The translations under genes and the position numbers were made by a program. The notes beneath the pieces were generated by a model. It had not been told where the DNA came from and searched no databases. It saw only the letters and a list, made by a program, of their open reading frames with translations. A stretch of 64,000 nt of DNA from Bacteroidota bacterium (GTDB lineage: Bacteria > Bacteroidota > Bacteroidia > Bacteroidales > UBA4417): positions 283,512-347,511 of the forward strand of contig JACAAZ010000003.1 of assembly GCA_013376995.1 (NCBI GenBank), read 5' to 3'. Shown here piece after piece: positions 1 to 8,693 of the stretch. The first letter of the stretch is position 1, and the number at the start of each line of letters is the position of its first letter.

Positions 1-204
1 ATTTACGCTGATAATAAGTTTTTTATCCTCAACGATAATGGAGAAATGACCATTGCAAAAGCCAGCCCCGGCAGTTTTAAGGTACTTGACAAAGCAAGGA
101 TCATTGATGGACAGGATTCCTGGGGCCCGTTAACCATTACCGGGGGATACCTGCTTATGAGAGACTCCAAACACCTGGTTTGTATCGATATACATAAAAA
201 GTAG
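1..204 (+). CDS. PQQ-like beta-propeller protein, C-terminal end (partial)
   Basis: An open frame runs from the first base of the window to TAG at 202-204 and encodes 67 residues. It has the alternating short beta-strand pattern (YADNKFFILNDNGEM, then a GGYLLMRD strand and a final LVCIDI strand) typical of the last blade of PQQ-like or BamB-like propellers. The start lies outside the window, so no signal peptide can be seen. It ends 8 bases before the NHL protein, which suggests co-transcription with the redox genes that follow. A PQQ-like propeller fold is inferred from these strands only; cofactor binding is not shown. A plain WD40-like or other eight-bladed propeller is possible. Confidence 0.7.
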   Translation: MYADNKFFILNDNGEMTIAKASPGSFKVLDKARIIDGQDSWGPLTITGGYLLMRDSKHLVCIDIHKK

Positions 205-212
205 CTAAACAT

Positions 213-1181
213 ATGAAACCGAAAATATTCATAATCGGCGCTGTTGTCCTTCTTCTACTCGTAGTGGGATTTATGATAAAGGATCTTTTTATCGATTCCC
301 CGGGAAATGTCAATCCTTATGCCTTTGACCTGAATTCATTGAGGAAAGGCGATACCAGCCAATGCATGTATTCAGAGGATCAACAGATTAAACCAGCCGG
401 TTCTGAGATTCATGGAATAAGCACAGATGCCTCAGGAAATATCTATATCAGCGGGAAAGATACACTTGAAAAGCTTGACAGTACAGGAAAAGTGGCTTGG
501 ATTAAAGCTTACCCCGGCAATGCCGAATGCATACATGTGGATGAAAAGGGAAATATATTCCTGGGGATGGAAGATCATATAGAGTTACTTGATGCGAATG
601 GAACGAAAAAAGCAGCATGGAATAGCCCATCAGCAGAAGCTGTGCTTACAAGTATAGCTACCTCAGGAAAAGATGTGTTTGTGGCAGATGCAGGAAATAA
701 GTTAGTGTATCGATATGATTACCTGGGGAATATAGAGTTGAAAATCGGACAGAAAGATCCCTCAACCGGAGTACCTGGTTTCATTATTCCAAGCCCGTAT
801 TTCGACCTGGCAATGGATCCGGATGGGAGCCTTTGGGTAGCAAACACCGGTCGTCATGAACTTGAAAAATATACAAGAGAAGGAAAGCTGATCAGTAGCT
901 GGGGTAAAGCCTCCATGGAGGTAAAGGGATTCTGCGGATGCTGTAACCCATCCCATTTTGCTATTTTCCCGGGGGGATTTGTAACTGCCGAAAAAGCTAT
1001 TGAACGGGTGAAGATCTATGATATGAAAGGCAACTTCGTTTGCCTTGTAGCTCTTCCTGAATCATTCGAAGAAGGGACAAAAGGCCTGGATCTGGCCATA
1101 GGTGCCCAAAATGCTATTCTTGTGCTTGACCCGGTTAAAAACCTGGTTAGAAAATTCATCCCTAAGAAAAAGGAATCCTAA
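213..1181 (+). CDS. NHL-repeat beta-propeller protein with a CGCC motif
   Basis: This 322-residue protein starts with a hydrophobic segment (about residues 5-23) that is either an uncleaved anchor or a signal peptide, placing the rest in the periplasm. The body consists of NHL-type blades, for example DASGNIYISG, DEKGNIFLG and DPDGSLWVANTGRHELEKY. Between blades sits a Cys-rich loop, CGCCNP at residues 241-246, which could bind a metal or form a disulfide. NHL propellers usually act as scaffolds or interaction platforms, so an enzymatic function cannot be claimed. The gene is 8 bases after the upstream propeller and 9 bases before a ferredoxin, so it probably belongs to the same operon and may support the periplasmic side of the redox system. 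Confidence 0.8.
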   Translation: MKPKIFIIGAVVLLLLVVGFMIKDLFIDSPGNVNPYAFDLNSLRKGDTSQCMYSEDQQIKPAGSEIHGISTDASGNIYISGKDTLEKLDSTGKVAWIKAYPGNAECIHVDEKGNIFLGMEDHIELLDANGTKKAAWNSPSAEAVLTSIATSGKDVFVADAGNKLVYRYDYLGNIELKIGQKDPSTGVPGFIIPSPYFDLAMDPDGSLWVANTGRHELEKYTREGKLISSWGKASMEVKGFCGCCNPSHFAIFPGGFVTAEKAIERVKIYDMKGNFVCLVALPESFEEGTKGLDLAIGAQNAILVLDPVKNLVRKFIPKKKES

Positions 1182-1190
1182 TCGCATACT

Positions 1191-1862
1191 ATGCAGGATC
1201 GGCGCTCATTCATCAATTTGTTCGTAAGGGGAAGCTTTCTCACAGGACTTGCATTCCTGAGCGGAGCATTGATCCTTCGAAAAAAAGAAGGTGAATTCTG
1301 CGGATTGGATTTTGGATGCAACCGCTGTGATAAATCCGAAAGCTGCAATCTGCCTGAGGCTTCTTTATACCGTGAAACGGTCTGGCAACTGGATCCTGCC
1401 AAGTGCATTCAATGTGGCAGATGCGCAACCAGTTGTGTGATGACCCCCTCAGCTGTAAAATGCACGCATGTTTATGCCATGTGCGGATATTGTGATCTGT
1501 GTGGGGGTTACCTTAAACCTGATACTAAAAACATATCGACAGCTGCCGAAAATCAGCTTTGTCCAACTAATGCCATTAAAAGAAAGTTCGTTGAAGAGCC
1601 CTTTTTCGAATATGAAATCGATGAAGCTCTTTGTATTGGCTGCGGTAAATGTGTTAAAGGCTGCAGTGCCTTTGGAAATGGCTCACTACAATTGCAGGTT
1701 CGCCATAACCGCTGCCAGAATTGCAACCAATGTTCCATCGCACGGGTTTGTCCTTCGGATGCTTATAGCAGGGTTCCTGCCTCCAAACCCTACCTTTTAA
1801 AAGGAATTGAGCAGGATTCTACAACAGCTCCCAAGATAAATTTGGGGGAGAAAGGAGTTTGA
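1191..1862 (+). CDS. Membrane-anchored multi-[4Fe-4S] ferredoxin, MauM/NapG type
   Basis: The 223-residue product starts with DRRSF at residues 3-7, followed by a hydrophobic stretch to about residue 29. This resembles a twin-arginine signal anchor as in NapG. Four Cys groups follow: C72/75/78/82, C98/101/104 with C124, C148/151/154/158 and C175/178/181/187. An additional group at C37/43/46/52 precedes them. This fits NapG/MauM-type electron carriers with up to four [4Fe-4S] clusters. With the NapH/NosR-like membrane protein encoded next, it probably forms an electron-transfer pair at the periplasmic face of the membrane. Tat export and cluster number are inferred from sequence; the nitrate reductase that NapG normally serves is not encoded here. 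Confidence 0.85.
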   Translation: MQDRRSFINLFVRGSFLTGLAFLSGALILRKKEGEFCGLDFGCNRCDKSESCNLPEASLYRETVWQLDPAKCIQCGRCATSCVMTPSAVKCTHVYAMCGYCDLCGGYLKPDTKNISTAAENQLCPTNAIKRKFVEEPFFEYEIDEALCIGCGKCVKGCSAFGNGSLQLQVRHNRCQNCNQCSIARVCPSDAYSRVPASKPYLLKGIEQDSTTAPKINLGEKGV

Positions 1863-2071
1863 CAATTAATTAATTCGAGAAGTTGACAATTCGACAATTC
1901 GGCAATTTTTCCTTCCGCTGACGGATGAAAATTTGAAAATTGGTTGAAATGTCAATTTCAAATGAATAAAGTAAAATATCTAAAATCAAAATTGATCCAC
2001 GAACGACAAACCCCTAACGCTGAACATCGAACGCCTAACCCTTATAACCCTTATAACCCTTTTAACCCTTC
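1863..2071. repeat. Intergenic low-complexity array before the polyferredoxin gene
   Basis: This AT-rich gap contains variants of the words gacaattcg and caattcggcaat near its left end. At 2036-2070 it has about four tandem copies of a 9-base unit (taaccctta and variants), ending one base before the next ATG. The same words recur in other gaps of the window. No gene or clear promoter is visible. It separates two genes that otherwise look like operon partners. Confidence 0.75.
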
Positions 2072-3340
2072 ATGAAAACCCTCCGGCTGCTTATTTTCCT
2101 GGTTCTGCTAAGTACTATCCAAACAAGTACTTATGCGATTCAGCGTTTTCCAAAGCCGGAATTCGAATCGGGATATACACAACCTCAAACACTTATGCCC
2201 CATGGAAGGGCGGAGATCCTCTCATACCTTGATGTTGCAGTACTGATTATCGCTCTTACATTCATTAGTTGGGTGATTATTCGTAAACGATCACGCAATT
2301 GGGTCTTCTGGACATCTATGTTTTCACTGGCCTATTTCGGCTTTTACCGGGAAGGTTGCGTTTGCGCTATCGGATCTATCCAAAATGTTTCCCTGGCACT
2401 TTTCGACAGCTCGTATGTGATACCTGTCACAGTCATTGCCTTTTTTATACTTCCCCTCGTTTACACCCTTCTGTTCGGCAGAACCTTCTGTGCCGGGGTT
2501 TGCCCTTTCGGGGCCATGCAGGACCTGGTTGCATTCCGGCCGCAAAAGCTTGGAACAAGGTTAAATGCCATCCTCGGAATTATTCCTTACTTATACCTGG
2601 GATTGGCTATCCTTTATGCAGCAACCGGGACAGATTTTATCATCTGCAGGTATGACCCTTTCGTTGGCATCTTCAGGCTGAATGCCTCATTCGGTATGTT
2701 TTTCTTTGCAGGGACACTCCTTGTCTCAGGTATTTTCATTGCCCGTCCCTATTGCCGCTTTCTTTGCCCGTATGGGGTTCTGTTAAACTGGTTCAGCCGT
2801 TTTTCAAGGCAGCATATGACCATTACCCCGGCGCATTGTATCCAATGCAGGCTATGTGAGAACAGCTGTCCGTATGATGCCATTGAGATTCCATTGACAG
2901 AAAAAAATCCGGAAAACCGGAAAACCAGGGTTAAGAAACTCATTATCATTATTTTCCTGCTTCCCCTCCTAACGTTTACAGGTGGCTGGACAGCATCCCT
3001 TCTGCACACATCGCTGGCTGGAGTTCATTCCAAGGTTAAACTTGCTAGGCAGGTCCTTCATCCTGTGAAAGATGAAAAGCAGGCTGAAACCTTTGAAATT
3101 CAAGCCTATAAATCCTCGGGAAAGCCTGAAGCCCAGGTATACCAGGAAGCACTTGTTGTTCTTGAAAGGTTCAAAACAGGCAGCTGGTGGGTTGGAAGTT
3201 TTATGGGGCTTGTTTTCGGATTGCTGATTGCAGGAAAAATGCTGAAAAAATATGATCCGGATTATGTCCCAAACAAGGGCCGCTGCTTTAGTTGTGCCAA
3301 ATGCGTGGATTATTGCCCGGTAAAACCAGAAAAGAACTAA
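2072..3340 (+). CDS. NapH/NosR-like membrane polyferredoxin
   Basis: The 422-residue protein has a signal-like N-terminus (1-23), then several membrane helices (about 52-70, 115-135, 166-185, 207-224, 288-305 and 372-390). It carries the paired CxxxCP motifs characteristic of the NapH/NosR/CcoG family at C140/C144 and C228/C232, an extra C96/C98 pair, a ferredoxin motif at C256/259/262/266, and a second one at the extreme C-terminus, C405/408/411/415. Family members move electrons between quinol or flavin donors and periplasmic acceptors through [4Fe-4S] clusters. It lies 4 bases before the propeller gene that follows and downstream of a NapG-like ferredoxin. It is not CcoG itself, because no cbb3 oxidase genes are present. 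The exact partner is unknown. Confidence 0.85.
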   Translation: MKTLRLLIFLVLLSTIQTSTYAIQRFPKPEFESGYTQPQTLMPHGRAEILSYLDVAVLIIALTFISWVIIRKRSRNWVFWTSMFSLAYFGFYREGCVCAIGSIQNVSLALFDSSYVIPVTVIAFFILPLVYTLLFGRTFCAGVCPFGAMQDLVAFRPQKLGTRLNAILGIIPYLYLGLAILYAATGTDFIICRYDPFVGIFRLNASFGMFFFAGTLLVSGIFIARPYCRFLCPYGVLLNWFSRFSRQHMTITPAHCIQCRLCENSCPYDAIEIPLTEKNPENRKTRVKKLIIIIFLLPLLTFTGGWTASLLHTSLAGVHSKVKLARQVLHPVKDEKQAETFEIQAYKSSGKPEAQVYQEALVVLERFKTGSWWVGSFMGLVFGLLIAGKMLKKYDPDYVPNKGRCFSCAKCVDYCPVKPEKN

Positions 3341-3343
3341 CCA

Positions 3344-5143
3344 ATGGAGTATTTCAAGCCTTCTGCTAAGTTGGTTGGACTGCTGAACAGGATTGCCCTT
3401 TCAGCCGGTCTGTTTGCATTTGTCATCTGTTTGTTGATCCTGGTAAATTACTACCAGCTTAAACGGTCTGATCCCCTGAACTCACCGGCACTTAAAGTCC
3501 TGGTTGAGAAGATGCGGAGCAACCCGGACGATGAGCAGGTAAAACTGGAAATAAGGGAACTGGACCTGCTGGCCCGTAAAGCATTCTTTACGAATCGCTG
3601 GCAGATCCGCACCGGGGGATACTTGCTGATCTTCTCTATTCTCATAATCGTTATCTGCTTGAAAACCATAGAATTGATTAAACCTAAGATTCCCGAAACA
3701 CCAGGCTCAGTTACAGCTACCTTCTGGAGTGAGCGGCTCCTAAACCGGAAATGGATAACATATACAGGAATATCTCTTGTCCTGGTCTCAGTAGTTTTTG
3801 CCTACCTCACACATGACCAGTTGGGAGATCAACTGGAACGGGTGACAGGAAAAACAGCAGGCAAATCTTCAAATCAGGTCACCATGGATCTTGCCGGTTC
3901 GACTGACGAAAACCCGGCAAAAGTTACTACAGTTGAAAGTTCTATAAAAACTGATTCAGCAATCGTCAACCTTGATGGATATCCTAGTCAGCAGGAGTTA
4001 AACTCCAATTTCCCCTATTTTCGGGGACCTTTCAGCACTGGTCTTACATTTCAGAAGAATATTCCCACCTCCTGGGATGGTAAAAGCGGGAAAAATATAA
4101 AATGGAAAACTGCAGTCCCTCTTCCAGGCTATAATTCACCGGTGGTATGGAATGACAAAGTTTTCCTGGCTGGGGCGAATGCATCAAAGAAAGAAGTTGT
4201 TTGTTTTGATGTTGCTACAGGTAAAATCCTCTGGGAGACCCCCATTGAGAAAATTCCCGGCAGTCCAGCACAATCTCCTAAAGTGAATGCAGAAACAGGT
4301 TTGGCAGCTCCCACATGCGCTACTGACGGCAGAAGGGTTTATGCAATTTTTGCCAATGGCGACCTGGCAGCCCTGGATTTCACAGGAAAAGTTAGCTGGT
4401 CGAAAAACCTTGGACTTCCCAAAAACCATTATGGACATTCTTCTTCTCTTATCACTTATCATGACTTATTGATTGTTCAGTATGATCAGTCAGGAGATGC
4501 CAATGTGATGGCTTTTAACGGAAAAACCGGTCAGCGTGTTTGGGAAACCAGCAGGGATGTAAAAGTTTCCTGGTCCTCTCCTATCCTTGTGAATACAGGA
4601 AAGAGAGTTGAACTGATATTGGTTGCTGAACCTAATATGGTTGCCTATGCTCCGGCAACAGGCAAGGAATTGTGGCGGATCGATTGCATTTCCGGGGAAG
4701 TTGGCCCTTCAGCTGCTTATTCTGATGGGATTGCATTCTCTGTGAATGAGTATTCCAAACTGGCCGCTGTTCAGGTAGGCGACACTCCTAAAGTTCTGTG
4801 GGAAAGTGATGAATTTATGTCAGACATTCCAAGCCCGGTGGCTTCTGCAAACTACCTCTTCCTGGCAACAAGTTATGGAACCATGATCTGCTATGATGCC
4901 AAAAGTGGAAATAAATACTGGGAAAAAGATTTTGGCACACCCATTTTTGCCTCTCCCATGATTGCCGATGGGAAAGTTTTTGCTTTGGATAAGAAAGGGA
5001 TCATGCATATTTTCAGGATTGACAAGACATACACTTCAATTTCTGATCCTCCGCTCGGTGAATCTTCGGTTTGCACCCCGGCATTTGCCGATGGCAGGAT
5101 CTTTATCAGGGGCGATAAAAACCTCTATTGCATTGGTAAATAG
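3344..5143 (+). CDS. Membrane-anchored PQQ-like beta-propeller protein
   Basis: The 599-residue product has three hydrophobic segments in its first quarter (about 13-37, 90-112 and 135-157). A polar linker follows, then a PQQ-like propeller from about residue 220 to the end, opening with FPYFRGP and containing repeated blades such as VVCFDVATGKILWE, VMAFNGKTGQRVWE and MICYDAKSGNKYWE. The aromatic [FY]DxxTGKxxWE signature is that of PQQ-type and BamB-type propellers. PQQ-dependent catalysis cannot be deduced, since calcium and PQQ ligands were not identified. The three-helix anchor suggests a docked periplasmic subunit of the membrane polyferredoxin complex encoded immediately upstream (3-base gap). 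Confidence 0.85.
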   Translation: MEYFKPSAKLVGLLNRIALSAGLFAFVICLLILVNYYQLKRSDPLNSPALKVLVEKMRSNPDDEQVKLEIRELDLLARKAFFTNRWQIRTGGYLLIFSILIIVICLKTIELIKPKIPETPGSVTATFWSERLLNRKWITYTGISLVLVSVVFAYLTHDQLGDQLERVTGKTAGKSSNQVTMDLAGSTDENPAKVTTVESSIKTDSAIVNLDGYPSQQELNSNFPYFRGPFSTGLTFQKNIPTSWDGKSGKNIKWKTAVPLPGYNSPVVWNDKVFLAGANASKKEVVCFDVATGKILWETPIEKIPGSPAQSPKVNAETGLAAPTCATDGRRVYAIFANGDLAALDFTGKVSWSKNLGLPKNHYGHSSSLITYHDLLIVQYDQSGDANVMAFNGKTGQRVWETSRDVKVSWSSPILVNTGKRVELILVAEPNMVAYAPATGKELWRIDCISGEVGPSAAYSDGIAFSVNEYSKLAAVQVGDTPKVLWESDEFMSDIPSPVASANYLFLATSYGTMICYDAKSGNKYWEKDFGTPIFASPMIADGKVFALDKKGIMHIFRIDKTYTSISDPPLGESSVCTPAFADGRIFIRGDKNLYCIGK

Positions 5144-5161
5144 CTGAAATAAGGAACTTTC

Positions 5162-5734
5162 GTGGGAACAGAAATAATAAGTGAAAAATCATTCGTCCGG
5201 CTGGATTTTGCAAGCCTTGGGTTTAAATCCGGCGATTATGATAATTGTGTCTTTGACAACTGCAACTTCCCGGAAGTCAATCTTACGGGAATTCATTTTT
5301 CAAACTGCATTTTCAGGGCCTGCAACCTGAGCCTGGCAAAAATTAACCAGACAGCCTTCAGAAATGCAAGCTTCAAAGATTGCAAAATGCTCGGCATGCA
5401 TTTTGAGCAATGCAATGACTTCCTTTTCGAAGTGGGTTTTGAAAATTGCAACCTGAACCTTTCTTCCTTTTTCCGCAAGAAAGTCAAAAAAACCATCTTC
5501 AGGAATTGCAGCTTACATGAAACTGATTTCACCGAAACTGACCTGAATGCCTCTGTTTTTGATAATTGCGACCTTGACAGGGCAGTGTTTGACAATACTA
5601 TACTTGAAAATGCAGATTTCCGGACGGCTTACAATTATTCCATTGACCCATCGTCAAACAGGATTAAAAAGGCAAAATTCACTCTTCCAGCCGTAGTTGG
5701 ACTACTTAACCACCTGTCCATAGTCATCGAATGA
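5162..5734 (+). CDS. Pentapeptide-repeat protein
   Basis: The 190-residue protein begins at GTG with a purine-rich AAGGAA stretch a few bases upstream; no in-frame ATG precedes the repeats. Most of the chain follows the A(D/N)LXX-type five-residue rhythm with central Phe or Leu, for example FDNCNF, FRACNL, FENCNL, FDNCDL and ADF. This predicts a right-handed quadrilateral beta-helix. The end (YNYSIDPSSNRIKKAKF) resembles a conserved closing segment of chromosomal Qnr-like pentapeptide proteins of Bacteroidota. Some family members mimic DNA and protect gyrase, but that role cannot be assigned here. It has no signal peptide and is therefore cytosolic. It sits 18 bases after the propeller gene, perhaps as a passenger of the operon. 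Confidence 0.85.
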   Translation: MGTEIISEKSFVRLDFASLGFKSGDYDNCVFDNCNFPEVNLTGIHFSNCIFRACNLSLAKINQTAFRNASFKDCKMLGMHFEQCNDFLFEVGFENCNLNLSSFFRKKVKKTIFRNCSLHETDFTETDLNASVFDNCDLDRAVFDNTILENADFRTAYNYSIDPSSNRIKKAKFTLPAVVGLLNHLSIVIE

Positions 5735-5752
5735 AGATCTAAACAATTATAA

Positions 5753-6265
5753 ATGAGACTGCTGACTATTTTCTTCCTTGTATACTTGCTTTCATGCACT
5801 TCCTATGCCCAGCATGATGATGCATTCTGTAAGGCTGCTAATAATGGAAATTTCAGGAAAGTAGCCAGGCAATTCAAAAAGCAGGTAAGGCTAAGAAGGT
5901 ATGGCCTGACCTGTGATAACGGTACCGGAAGCGGGATACAGGTAATTCACACTTATGGTCTTGACACTCTAACCCTCTGGTTGAGGAATCATTCATGTGT
6001 TGTAGATGCAGCCTGGGATAAATGCCAGGTAAAACCGGCGATTTATCCGGGATGGGCAATCATAGGAGCCTGTTTCAATACCCGGGATGGGATCAAGGAA
6101 GAATGTTTTTACATCCAGGAAGGGACTTTGGGTAACCTCTGGCTTTTTGGCTGGCATCCGCATCTTTTTAAGCCAAAGAACATTTTAACCTTCAAAAAAC
6201 ACTATCAAAGTGAGGGGTTTGTTCATCAGCAAAATCAGAATTGTGAACAAAGCAAGAACCATTAG
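5753..6265 (+). CDS. Small secreted protein of unknown function
   Basis: This 170-residue product starts with a signal peptide (MRLLTIFFLVYLLSC, cleaved near SYAQ at about residues 17-20). The mature part is basic and holds seven Cys residues, a count that leaves one unpaired. It includes a segment GSGIQVIHTYGLDTL and a Trp-rich region near WLFGWHPH. I do not recognise the family. The gene is 18 bases after the pentapeptide-repeat gene and 73 bases before the NADH-oxidising fusion, so it may be transcribed with the redox genes. The Cys content suggests disulfides, metal binding or redox activity, but nothing in the sequence decides between these. Confidence 0.75.
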   Translation: MRLLTIFFLVYLLSCTSYAQHDDAFCKAANNGNFRKVARQFKKQVRLRRYGLTCDNGTGSGIQVIHTYGLDTLTLWLRNHSCVVDAAWDKCQVKPAIYPGWAIIGACFNTRDGIKEECFYIQEGTLGNLWLFGWHPHLFKPKNILTFKKHYQSEGFVHQQNQNCEQSKNH

Positions 6266-6338
6266 GCCTTTGATAATAAAACAATTAAAAATCTTTCCAT
6301 TACTAACAATTTATCGTACGACTATTCCCGGAAATTGA

Positions 6339-8693
6339 ATGAAGCCTGAAAAAGAACATATCCTCAAAATTGTTGACCAGATCATCTCCAGGCGTGGAGG
6401 CGCTGCCGAAGCTGCTATTCCTATCCTACAGGATATCCAGGTTGCATTCAATTATTTGCCGCAGGAAGCATTGGAACATGTCTGTAAAATTACCGGCATT
6501 ACGCCTTCTGTGATTACAGGAATATCTACCTTTTACTCACAGTTCCGTCACCAGCCTGCCGGCGAGCATATCATTCGCGTTTGTACCGGTACAGCCTGCC
6601 ATGTGAAAGGTTCCGGGCTTGTTTTTGATGCCTTCAAACGTGAACTTGGTTTGGAAGATCAACAGGAAACAGACGAAAACGGCCAGTTTACCATGGAGAA
6701 AGTAGCCTGCCTGGGCTGTTGTACCCTGGCCCCGGTTGTTAAAATTGACCAGACTACCTACGGGCATGTCCAGCCCGAAAAAGTAGGTGAGATCATAAAG
6801 GACTTTCTTTCCAGGAAAGATAAAGGTGAACTTCCATTCACTGGAAACGGGCACGATTCTGACATCCAGGGTGAGATCAGGATAGGCCTGGGTTCATGCT
6901 GTGTAGCCAGCGGAAGCCTTGAAGTTAAGTCTGAAATTGAAAGGACTCTTGCCGATACACGGATCAATGTTAATGTTAAGCAGGTTGGCTGCGTTGGAAT
7001 TTGCAACCAGGTTCCGATTTTGGAGATCGTCAAGCCAGGGGAAGAACCGGCCTTCTATGCCAGGATAAAGCCGGAAGAGGTTAAAGAAGTGCTGCTAAAG
7101 CATTTTAAACCCGTCGGATTCCTTAATCGCCTGCGCAACAGCTTCTTCAATAAGTTTGAAACAGTTCTCGACGATGGAGCCCCAAGGTCATTCAGGAGAT
7201 ACCTGTCCGAACAACGGGATACACCATTATCAGGATTCCTGGGGCCACAAATGGCTATTGCCACAGAGAACAGGGGTATCGTAAAGCCCTGTGATATTGA
7301 GGAATACAAAACATCAGGCGGTTTCCTGGCGTTGGAAAAATGCCTGAAAAGCTTATCTCCCCAGGAAGTAATCGAAGAAATCAAGCGATCGGGATTAAGG
7401 GGGCGCGGCGGAGCCGGTTTTCCTACAGGTATCAAATGGCAGTTGGTGCATGATCAATCCTCCGAATCCAAGTATATCATCTGTAACGGGGATGAGGGAG
7501 ATCCGGGTGCCTTCATGGACCGCATGCTCCTGGAATCCTATCCCTTCCGTGTAATCGAAGGCATGCTAATCGCAGGTTATGCAACCCGGGCCTCACATGG
7601 TATTTTCTATATTCGCGCCGAATATCCGCTGGCTGTAGAACGCATCCGTGAAGCTATGTCATTATGTAAAGAAAAGGGGATCATCGGAGATTCAGTTCTG
7701 GGCTCGGAGTTCACTTTCGACCTGAAGATATTCGAAGGAGCAGGAGCCTTTGTCTGTGGGGAAGAAACTGCTCTTATAGCTTCCATTGAAGGCGAACGTG
7801 GCATTCCGGGGATGCGCCCGCCCTACCCCGCTGTAAACGGGCTTTGGGGAAAACCTACGCTCGTCAATAATACGGAAACATTTTCGCTGATCTCCTGGAT
7901 CATCAGGAATGGCGCTGATGCATTTAACAGCACCGGGACAGAGGGTAGCAAAGGAACCAAAGTGTTCGCTCTTGCCGGTAAGGTAAATCGTGGCGGGCTG
8001 ATTGAGGTCCCTATGGGCATTACGTTGAGAAAGATTGTGGAAGAAATCGGCGGGGGAATAGCCGGCAACCGGAAATTCAAAGCCGTTCAGATAGGCGGTC
8101 CTTCCGGCGGATGCATTCCTGCCTCACTCTATGATCTTCCGATAGATTACGAAACCTTGACATCTGTAGGTGCAATGATGGGATCCGGCGGATTGATAGT
8201 GCTTGATGAAACTGACTGTATGGTCGACATCGCCCACTATTTCCTCTCCTTCACCCAGGATCAATCCTGTGGGAAATGTACATTCTGCCGTATCGGTACC
8301 AGGAGAATGCTGGAGTTACTAGAAAAGATACGATCGGGTAAAGGAAAACCGGAAGACCTGGACCTTCTCGAGAGCCTGGCTAAAAGCACACAAGTCGGAA
8401 GCCTTTGCGGGTTAGGTAAGACTGCTCCAAACCCTGTTCTGTCCACACTAAAGTATTTCAGGCATGAGTATGAAGCTCATATTAATGGCATTTGCCCCTC
8501 AGGACGCTGCACGCCGCTTCTTCTCTACCGTGTGACAGATGATTGCATCGGATGTACAAAGTGCGCCCAGCGCTGTCCTGCGGATGCCATAGCATATGTA
8601 CCCTACGAAGTTCATCAAATTGATACTGAAAAATGCATTAAATGTGACATCTGCAGGCAAATATGCCCTGTAGATGCCATCAAAGTAAATTAA
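6339..8693 (+). CDS. NuoE-NuoF fusion: NADH-oxidising flavo-iron-sulfur subunit (HydC-HydB like)
   Basis: The 784-residue protein joins several modules. Residues 1-160 are NuoE/HydC-like, with the [2Fe-2S] ligands C82, C87, C124 and C128. Residues 180-255 form a second thioredoxin-like ferredoxin domain (C187 or C188, C218, C222). Residues 340-600 are NuoF, with the glycine-rich GLRGRGGAGFPTG segment for NADH/FMN and an SLBB region. Next comes the N3-type cluster site C644/647/650 with C690, and finally two [4Fe-4S] motifs at 736-746 and 766-776. Apart from the NuoE fusion, this is the layout of HydB in electron-bifurcating hydrogenases and of related NADH-linked enzymes. It likely oxidises NADH, or reduces NAD+, in the cytosol. 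Its stop codon abuts the ATG of the next gene, pointing to a two-subunit complex. Confidence 0.9.
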   Translation: MKPEKEHILKIVDQIISRRGGAAEAAIPILQDIQVAFNYLPQEALEHVCKITGITPSVITGISTFYSQFRHQPAGEHIIRVCTGTACHVKGSGLVFDAFKRELGLEDQQETDENGQFTMEKVACLGCCTLAPVVKIDQTTYGHVQPEKVGEIIKDFLSRKDKGELPFTGNGHDSDIQGEIRIGLGSCCVASGSLEVKSEIERTLADTRINVNVKQVGCVGICNQVPILEIVKPGEEPAFYARIKPEEVKEVLLKHFKPVGFLNRLRNSFFNKFETVLDDGAPRSFRRYLSEQRDTPLSGFLGPQMAIATENRGIVKPCDIEEYKTSGGFLALEKCLKSLSPQEVIEEIKRSGLRGRGGAGFPTGIKWQLVHDQSSESKYIICNGDEGDPGAFMDRMLLESYPFRVIEGMLIAGYATRASHGIFYIRAEYPLAVERIREAMSLCKEKGIIGDSVLGSEFTFDLKIFEGAGAFVCGEETALIASIEGERGIPGMRPPYPAVNGLWGKPTLVNNTETFSLISWIIRNGADAFNSTGTEGSKGTKVFALAGKVNRGGLIEVPMGITLRKIVEEIGGGIAGNRKFKAVQIGGPSGGCIPASLYDLPIDYETLTSVGAMMGSGGLIVLDETDCMVDIAHYFLSFTQDQSCGKCTFCRIGTRRMLELLEKIRSGKGKPEDLDLLESLAKSTQVGSLCGLGKTAPNPVLSTLKYFRHEYEAHINGICPSGRCTPLLLYRVTDDCIGCTKCAQRCPADAIAYVPYEVHQIDTEKCIKCDICRQICPVDAIKVN

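Noticed and set aside
3..212. Minus-strand frame of 69 codons across the first 212 bases
   Set aside because: It is antisense to the partial propeller frame, which has good blade motifs and continues beyond the window. The minus frame lacks any protein-like pattern.
1..5143. PQQ-dependent dehydrogenase function for the propeller proteins
   Set aside because: The PQQ-like repeats are present, but catalytic Asp and calcium-ligand positions could not be identified, and no PQQ biosynthesis genes are in the window.
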